This document shows positions 57,801 to 64,000 of a stretch of 64,000 nucleotides of DNA, piece after piece. Within the stretch, counting starts at the first letter, position 1, and each line of letters begins with the position of its first letter. The notes below the pieces were generated by a model. That model did no database searches. It saw only the letters and a program-made list of their open reading frames with translations, and was not told the origin of the DNA. A program made the translations under genes and the position numbers. The DNA comes from Piromyces finnis. Lineage: Eukaryota; Neocallimastigomycota; Neocallimastigomycetes; Neocallimastigales; Neocallimastigaceae. Location: contig MCFH01000039.1 in the NCBI GenBank assembly GCA_002104945.1, positions 462,827 through 526,826 on the forward strand, read 5' to 3'.

Positions 57801-60645
57801 ATATATTCTACTTCATTTTCACACTTTTCTTCAACACGTCTAACGGTAATCTTATCACAGACTGGTTCTTTTTCAAATGTTAATGATATGGTGTATTGGC
57901 ATTTGTTTTTATCAGACATTTCAATATCATAACTTTCGATAGTATTACCGGATTCACTTGAAACCATGATATCATCCTTATTTAAGATACCATTTTCACA
58001 GTATTCCTCCTTTGGGAGGGTAACAATACTAGTTAAGTCATTACCTTTAACAGTAACTTCATTTGGAATTACTTCACCGAAATTTATATATTCTACTTCA
58101 TTTTCACACTTTTCTTCAACACGTCTAACGGTAATCTTATCACAGACTGGTTCTTTTTCAAATGTTAATGATATGGTGTATTGGCATTTGTTTTTATCAG
58201 ACATTTCAATATCATAACTTTCGATAGTATTACCGGATTCACTTGAAACCATGATATCATCCTTATTTAAGATACCATTTTCACAGTATTCCTCCTTTGG
58301 GAGGGTAACAATACTAGTTAAGTCATTACCTTTAACAGTAACTTCATTTGGAATTACTTCACCGAAATTTATATATTCTACTTCATTTTCACACTTTTCT
58401 TCAACACGTCTAACGGTAATCTTATCACAGACTGGTTCTTTTTCAAATGTTAATGATATGGTGTATTGGCATTTGTTTTTATCAGACATTTCAATATCAT
58501 AACTTTCGATAGTATTACCGGATTCACTTGAAACCATGATATCATCCTTATTTAAGATACCATTTTCACAGTATTCCTCCTTTGGGAGGGTAACAATACT
58601 AGTTAAGTCATTACCTTTAACAGTAACTTCATTTGGAATTACTTCACCGAAATTTATATATTCTACTTCATTTTCACACTTTTCTTCAACACGTCTAACG
58701 GTAATCTTATCACAGACTGGTTCTTTTTCAAATGTTAATGATATGGTGTATTGGCATTTGTTTTTATCAGACATTTCAATATCATAACTTTCGATAGTAT
58801 TACCGGATTCACTTGAAACCATGATATCATCCTTATTTAAGATACCATTTTCACAGTATTCCTCCTTTGGGAGGGTAACAATACTAGTTAAGTCATTACC
58901 TTTAACAGTAACTTCATTTGGAATTACTTCACCGAAATTTATATATTCTACTTCATTTTCACACTTTTCTTCAACACGTCTAACGGTAATCTTATCACAG
59001 ACTGGTTCTTTTTCAAATGTTAATGATATGGTGTATTGGCATTTGTTTTTATCAGACATTTCAATATCATAACTTTCGATAGTATTACCGGATTCACTTG
59101 AAACCATGATATCATCCTTATTTAAGATACCATTTTCACAGTATTCCTCCTTTGGGAGGGTAACAATACTAGTTAAGTCATTACCTTTAACAGTAACTTC
59201 ATTTGGAATTACTTCACCGAAATTTATATATTCTACTTCATTTTCACACTTTTCTTCAACACGTCTAACGGTAATCTTATCACAGACTGGTTCTTTTTCA
59301 AATGTTAATGATATGGTGTATTGGCATTTGTTTTTATCAGACATTTCAATATCATAACTTTCGATAGTATTACCGGATTCACTTGAAACTTCAATATTTT
59401 CGTTATTTAAAGCAAATTCCTCTTTTTCACAATTTTCATCTGATAATGTAACTAGAGTAATTAATTCGTTACCTTCAACTTTAGTATTGTTTATATCTAC
59501 GTTTCTTCCTTCAAATTCTACTTCTGTTTCACAAGTAGTAGGGGTTGCAGCGGTAGTTGTAGTGGTGGTGGTGGTGGTAACAGTAGTTGTTGTAGTTGTA
59601 GTTGTGGAGGTGGTGGTAGTACTAATTGAAGAATCAAAATTAGGTAAGCATGCTTTAAATTCGTATAAATCAACTTCTAATGCTGAATTATCGTGATGAT
59701 ACTTTTCTGCTATTACTTGACCATTATGATGACCATTGGAACCAATGATGGTGGCATTTGGTGCTAAAATTGTGCCATGTATCGTAAAACTAGTAATTTT
59801 AATTTCTTCTGCATTTGGAAAATTCCATATAATTTTATTAGCATATTTTTCTAAATTAACAATATTTCCGTCTTTAAAATTATAATTTTTACTCTTCATA
59901 TTAATAATAATTTTATCATAGTTTTCAAGATCTATATTTTTCAAAAATTGTTGATTTGTTATATCATTAAATATTGTTTCATCACCATAATTAATAACAA
60001 GTGTGTTTCCTTCAGTCTAAAAATTATTAAATACGAATATGAAAATTTAGTAAATAAATAAAAATAACTTTTATATTTATTTATTTAACTTACATATGAA
60101 CTATCTAATTTAGCTAAATTATTTGATAAATTTAGCATTTCAGTTTTAACTTCTTCAAATGGGAAAATAGTATTAATATCAGATACTTGAGTTATATTGC
60201 AACCTTGATATCCTACTCCATTTTTATAAATCTCTTGATATGCAACATTAGTCATGAAGGTGATATTGCCTTCAATAGATTTACTAACTAATGAATAATG
60301 ATCAGGAGTTTCACATGAAAGATCATTCCTATCATTACGATTGGTAAGACTTATTATACCATTTATTTTTTCCTTAGCAGCAATTGCACCTCCACCACTA
60401 TGAGCTGAACTATAAGGTGATATAAATTCATTAAATAAAATATAAGAAAATTTTGATATTCCATGTCCAAATGGATCAGTACAAACACTATCTCTTTTAA
60501 TATTTGCTCTTTTTTGATGTAATATATTATTAAAAGATACAGAATTAGTTTTTGAATCTATGGCTCTAGCCTTAATAGTAGCAGTTAAAACTTGAACTAC
60601 TACTATAAAAATTAATATTTTCAAATGATCTCTAAAAAAAATCAT
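54881..60645 (-). CDS. Secreted choice-of-anchor A protein with four-Cys repeats and two chitin-binding domains
   Basis: Two exons, 60,645-60,094 and 60,016-54,881, encode 1,895 residues. Residues 1-27 are a signal peptide (hydrophobic LKILIFIVVVQVL). Residues about 45-310 are a choice-of-anchor A domain, with SGGGAIAAKEKI, KIIWNFPNAEEI and HGTILAPNATIIGSNGHHNG as hallmarks. Twelve four-Cys repeats of about 95 residues follow (about 347-1567). Eight are encoded by the 285-bp array; the others are set apart by poly-Thr linkers. A Thr/Lys/Pro/Ile-rich stalk, an acidic repeat (DEEINEIPEGDNEDS twice) and two hevein-type chitin-binding domains (eight Cys each, SKYGWCGKSSEYC) end the protein. It is probably a cell-wall or chitin-linked adhesin or spore/wall-coat protein. 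No GPI or membrane anchor is seen at the C-terminus. The start is the first ATG before the signal peptide, and the intron sits between two complete codons (phase 0). Confidence 0.9.
54884..55024 (-). other. Hevein-type chitin-binding domain 2 (C-terminal)
   Basis: Eight Cys in the type-1 chitin-binding pattern from RCGKDYGKC to FGTC, with the aromatic sugar-binding set SKYGWCG and SEYC. It ends two residues before the stop. Confidence 0.9.
55163..55305 (-). other. Hevein-type chitin-binding domain 1
   Basis: Nearly identical to domain 2 (RCGKGYGKC...SEFGIC). The two are joined by a 45-residue Lys/Glu/Thr linker and preceded by an acidic repeat. Confidence 0.9.
57078..59357 (-). repeat. 285-bp tandem array, 8 units, in frame within the coding sequence
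   Basis: Eight 285-bp units (95 codons) in tandem. All translate identically, and the antisense frame of each is identical too, so the DNA is essentially uniform. Each unit has four Cys (CENEV, EYCEN, NKCQY, PVCDK). The 3' part of each unit (SSESGNTIESYDI...VCDKIT) is also shared with the four flanking, more diverged repeats. Confidence 0.95.
60017..60093 (-). other. Phase-0 intron of the chitin-binding gene
   Basis: 77 bp on the minus strand, GTAAGT at the 5' end and TTTTTAG at the 3' end. It splits codons TAT and ACT without breaking a codon. Removing it joins the two parts of the choice-of-anchor A domain. Confidence 0.85.
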
Positions 60646-60850
60646 TTTTTAATATAAAATGATAACTAAAATAATCAAATAAAAAAAATTATAATTAAAA
60701 TAATGGTTTTTTTATATAAAATTTGAAAACTATAGAAATATATAACGATAATTTATTTATTAATATATTTTTAAATTTAATAATTATTAAATGTATAAGA
60801 TGGAATAAAAAATAAAGAAAATATTAAAAGAAATCTTTCAAATATATACT
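60646..60850 (-). promoter_or_regulatory. Upstream region of the chitin-binding gene
   Basis: Very AT-rich. No defined TATA or factor site can be claimed. The 66-bp repeats begin about 200 bp upstream of the ATG. Confidence 0.3.
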
Positions 60851-61051
60851 TTTCATCAAAAATAAGCTTTTCTTTTACATAATAATCCAAATATTTATTT
60901 TAATATACATTTCTATATTCATCAAAAATAAGCTTTTCTTTTACATAATAATCCAAATATTTATTTTAATATACATTTCTATATTCATCAAAAATAAGCT
61001 TTTCTTTTACATAATAATCCAAATATTTATTTTAATATACATTTCTATATA
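60851..61051. repeat. 66-bp tandem repeat, three copies
   Basis: Three near-identical copies (periods at 60,854, 60,920 and 60,986) of a unit with TCATCAAAAATAAGCTTTTC, a TAATCCAAATATTT core and ATACATTTCTATAT. It lies just upstream of the chitin-binding gene. Confidence 0.9.
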
Positions 61052-61137
61052 ATAAAGTCAATCCTTTTTTAATTAAAAACTTTCTATACATTAACAATAT
61101 TCTATTTAAATATATAAATAAATTTATTTTACTATAT

Positions 61138-61870
61138 AATAAATATTTTTATTAAATTAATACGAATATCCCACTATATAGAATCTTAATTACCATTTAT
61201 TTTTTATTTCTTTATAAGAAAAGTTGTGGCAATTCATTTATAAAAAAGAGTTTATAATTTAATTTTATCTTTATCAAATCAAAATCTTTCAATTAAAAAA
61301 AAAATTTTTTTAAATATTAAAAAAAGATGGTATTTAAATTAAATTACAAATGACCAAAGTTTTTTATTGACGATATATAATATGATTGTATTGTTAATAT
61401 ATTTTTAATATATTATCTATATATTAAAATATAATTTATTATTAGGTTTTTTTTTTGGTAATCAATTTTTACTAATTTATTTTACTATAGAATAAATATT
61501 TATATTAAAGTAATACAAATATCACACTATAGTATCTTAATTACTATTTATTTATTATTTCTTTATACTATTATTGCTTTATATTATTATTGCTTTGTCT
61601 TATTATTTCTTTATAAGAAAAGTTGTGGCAATTCATTTATAAAAAAGAGTTTATAATTTAATTTTATCTTTATCAAATCAAAATCTTTCAATTAAAAAAA
61701 AAATTTTTTTAAATATTAAAAAAAGATGGTATTTAAATTAAATTACAAATGACCAAAGTTTTTTATTGACGATATATAATATGATTGTATTGTTAATATA
61801 TTTTTAATATATTATCTATATATTAAAATATAATTTATTATTAGGTTTTTTTGGTAATCAATTTTTTACT
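61138..61870. repeat. Dispersed direct duplication of about 330 bp
   Basis: Copy one spans about 61,138-61,455 and copy two about 61,490-61,870. Both run from AATAAATATT and the CTATA-ATCTTAATTA region through AGTTGTGGCAATTC and AAGATGGTATTTAAATT to TTATTAGGTTTTTT. Copy two has an extra stretch of about 50 bp with TTATTATTGCTTTAT repeats. Confidence 0.85.
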
Positions 61871-63417
61871 TTTTTTACATCAATTTAATATATTATTAGT
61901 AAAATCATCCATCAATTGCTATCTTCTTTTTTTAGGTTTTATTAATATGAATAATGTAACAAAACAAGAAAAAATAACTTTTTCTTTATATTTAGATGAT
62001 GGAGGTATAAAATAAAAAATGAACTTTTATTAAAAGAAGGTACAGTATTAAATTTTTATTTTATTAAAATGAATTATATATTAATGTAATAAATATAATA
62101 TATAAAATAAATAAATAAAATATTTATCATTATAATTTTAAATGAGTTTATTAAATATTAATAACACCATTAACACTATATCTATTACTATTACTATAAA
62201 TAAAATAAAAAAAAAGAATGTTTCAGAAAATGTAATACACCATAAAATACATAATATTTCAAATAATACTTTTCATTTAAAATCACAATATAATTATTTG
62301 ATACATCATAATTATTATTTTTGTATTTTTCATTCTTCTGTAAATTAAAAGTAAATAATAGTTATAATAGTTTATTTATATTTTGAAGATAAATAAAAAT
62401 AACACCAGCAAGAAGTAGCAGGAATATTAATTACAATTACAATAATTAAATGATTTTTTACAATATGAAAATATGTATTATGATTAATAAAAATTGTAAT
62501 AAAAAAAATTCATTTATAAAATACAACTTTAAAATTAACACTTTACTATAAATATAATGTATATATATAAAATATAATTCTATTTTATATAATTTTAAAA
62601 TACAGAATATTTGATTTGATTAGTTAAATGACATATAATAAAACAAAGGTATAGTTAAATAATTAAAAAGATTTATATTGTATATTGAAAAATTAGAAAA
62701 TTGATAAATTAATTATCATTTAAATTATTCATTGATTATTTTTAATTATTTTAATAATTTTATATGAAAGAAATATTAAAGTTAAAAACTCATTATTATA
62801 AGATGAAAGAACTAAAAATTATATTTTAAAATACAATTTTATTAAAAATCAATTTTATTTATTTATAAAATGTTATAATAAATAATTTCTTTTCAATAAC
62901 AAATAATAAATGTACTTAGTATATTCATTTAAATTAAAAAAAGTATTCTATGTTTCGTTAAATCATTCATCTATTATTGCTTTTCTTTATATATAAAAAA
63001 AAAAGATTTCATATCATAAAAAGAAAACATTTTTTCCAGATTTAAAAAAATTAAAATATATAATAAAAAAAATGGCTTTTAGTTTATATTAAAAAAAATT
63101 GACACTTACATTTTTATTAAATTAAATGAATGATTATAATATGCGATGAATCTATTAATTATTATATAAATAAAATCATATAATTATTAAATTAAAAAAA
63201 AAAAATAAAATCAATGTATTATCATTTAAATATTGACATTTAAATCATTGACACACAAATTTCTAATTACTGTTAAAAAAATACTTTTATAGATGTACAT
63301 TATAATATTTCATATGATGTATTATTTTAATATTAAAAATTATAAATATGTATAAATGATTTAGAAGAAGATTTTATGAAAAGATTTTTGAATATCATTT
63401 TTAATTAATAAATAAAA
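61871..63417. other. AT-rich intergenic DNA with doubtful small ORFs
   Basis: At 61,948 a short frame MNNVTKQEKITFSLYLDDGG after a TTTTTAG could be an exon scrap. An Asn/Ile-rich 68-codon frame lies at 62,142-62,348. Neither has recognised homology or good codon use, and both are probably chance. Otherwise nothing is seen. Confidence 0.3.
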
Positions 63418-63740
63418 TTGAATATCAAATATATAATATATTCATAATTATAATAATATATGGAATATAATATAATGCATTTTACAATAAATTTAAATTA
63501 AGTATTACTATATAAGGAAAAAGCAATGTCATACAAATAAGTATTACAATAAAGTGTAACTCTACATTTAATAATGAATTAATATAATATTATTATTTAA
63601 GAATGTAATGAAATATGTACATGAATTCTATAAATAATTATATACATAATGTATTATAATGTATATTAATTATTATATTATTATTATGAAATATTTGATA
63701 TATATTTTTAAATATGAAATTACATATTTTAAATAGGAAA
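63418..63740. repeat. Diverged LTR relic of the young gypsy family
   Basis: Matches the right half of the 570-bp LTR (TACTATATAAGGAAA, then ACAAATAAGTATTACAATAA, AATGAAATATGTACATGAAT and TATTATTATTATGAAATATT), with many small changes. Neither end keeps TG...CA. Confidence 0.75.
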
Positions 63741-64000
63741 AAAAAGGTGTTAGTTTTATGTAGAAAGAATTTTAAATTAGTCTGTTATTGTCTTAAACTA
63801 TCTAAATATAAAACAAGATGCCTTTTTAATAATAAATTTGTTTGTTTATACTATATACATGTCTTATTTAAATAATTAATTGACTAATGATATGCCTGTT
63901 TGGTTTATATTAATCATTTGTATTAGATATTTTAAGAAGTTAAAAACTTCTTCATCATTAATTTATACAAAAGCACTAATTAAGTAATATCATATAATAT
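63741..64000. other. Non-coding AT-rich end of window
   Basis: No feature seen. Confidence 0.4.

Noticed and set aside
57111-59357. Eight identical plus-strand 83-codon ORFs in tandem
   Set aside because: They are the antisense shadow of the repeat array in the chitin-binding gene, each from the same place in a 285-bp unit.
57078-59357. CRISPR array or satellite
   Set aside because: Units are 285 bp without spacers, in frame in a long coding sequence, and the DNA is eukaryotic.
62142-62348. Small Asn/Ile-rich gene
   Set aside because: Composition is that of random AT-rich DNA and nothing supports expression; mentioned only within the intergenic entry.

Overview
The window is extremely AT-rich eukaryotic DNA with Asn- and Thr-homopolymer-rich coding sequence, spliceosomal introns, many LTR retrotransposons, a LINE, and a secreted protein with hevein-type chitin-binding domains. 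Together these point to an early-diverging fungus, most likely an anaerobic gut fungus (Neocallimastigomycota). That assignment is an inference from composition and protein style, not from a marker gene.

Positions 1 to about 51,750 are almost entirely nested retrotransposons. They are: a Ty1/copia fragment (1-3376, minus); a degenerate LINE (3377 to about 12,420, plus) split by a 3.25-kb non-coding LTR-type insertion with a 5-bp target duplication; a nearly intact, very young Ty3/gypsy element with apparently identical 570-bp LTRs (13,628-21,225, minus); an eroded chromodomain gypsy (about 23,540-30,530, plus); a gypsy relic (31,830-34,967, minus) riddled with solo LTRs; a gypsy gag-protease stub (37,311-39,610, plus); a second copy of the first copia (39,625-43,427, minus); and a third copia (44,140-51,750, plus). 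The third copia is split by a chromovirus (44,391-50,472, minus), whose pol is in turn split by a solo LTR. Most insertions can be dated relative to one another from target-site duplications and from reading frames that rejoin when the insert is removed.

Positions about 51,750-60,650 hold host genes on the minus strand. One is a Ser-rich, possibly aerolysin-like protein whose 3' end is cut off by the third copia. The other is a two-exon gene for an 1,895-residue secreted protein with a signal peptide, a choice-of-anchor A domain, twelve four-cysteine repeats (eight encoded by a near-identical 285-bp tandem array), a Thr-rich stalk, an acidic repeat and two hevein-type chitin-binding domains. 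It looks like a cell-wall or chitin-associated adhesin.

Positions 60,650-64,000 are AT-rich intergenic DNA with small tandem and dispersed duplications and an LTR relic.

The most notable points are: the repeat array of the chitin-binding protein and its unnamed repeat domain; a canonical A AAA AAC slippery site directly before the gag stop in two different gypsy lineages; copia primer-binding sites that look complementary to the anticodon arm of tRNA-Lys(CUU); tRNA-like sequence inside one LTR family; and hairpins at both ends of the solo-LTR families.
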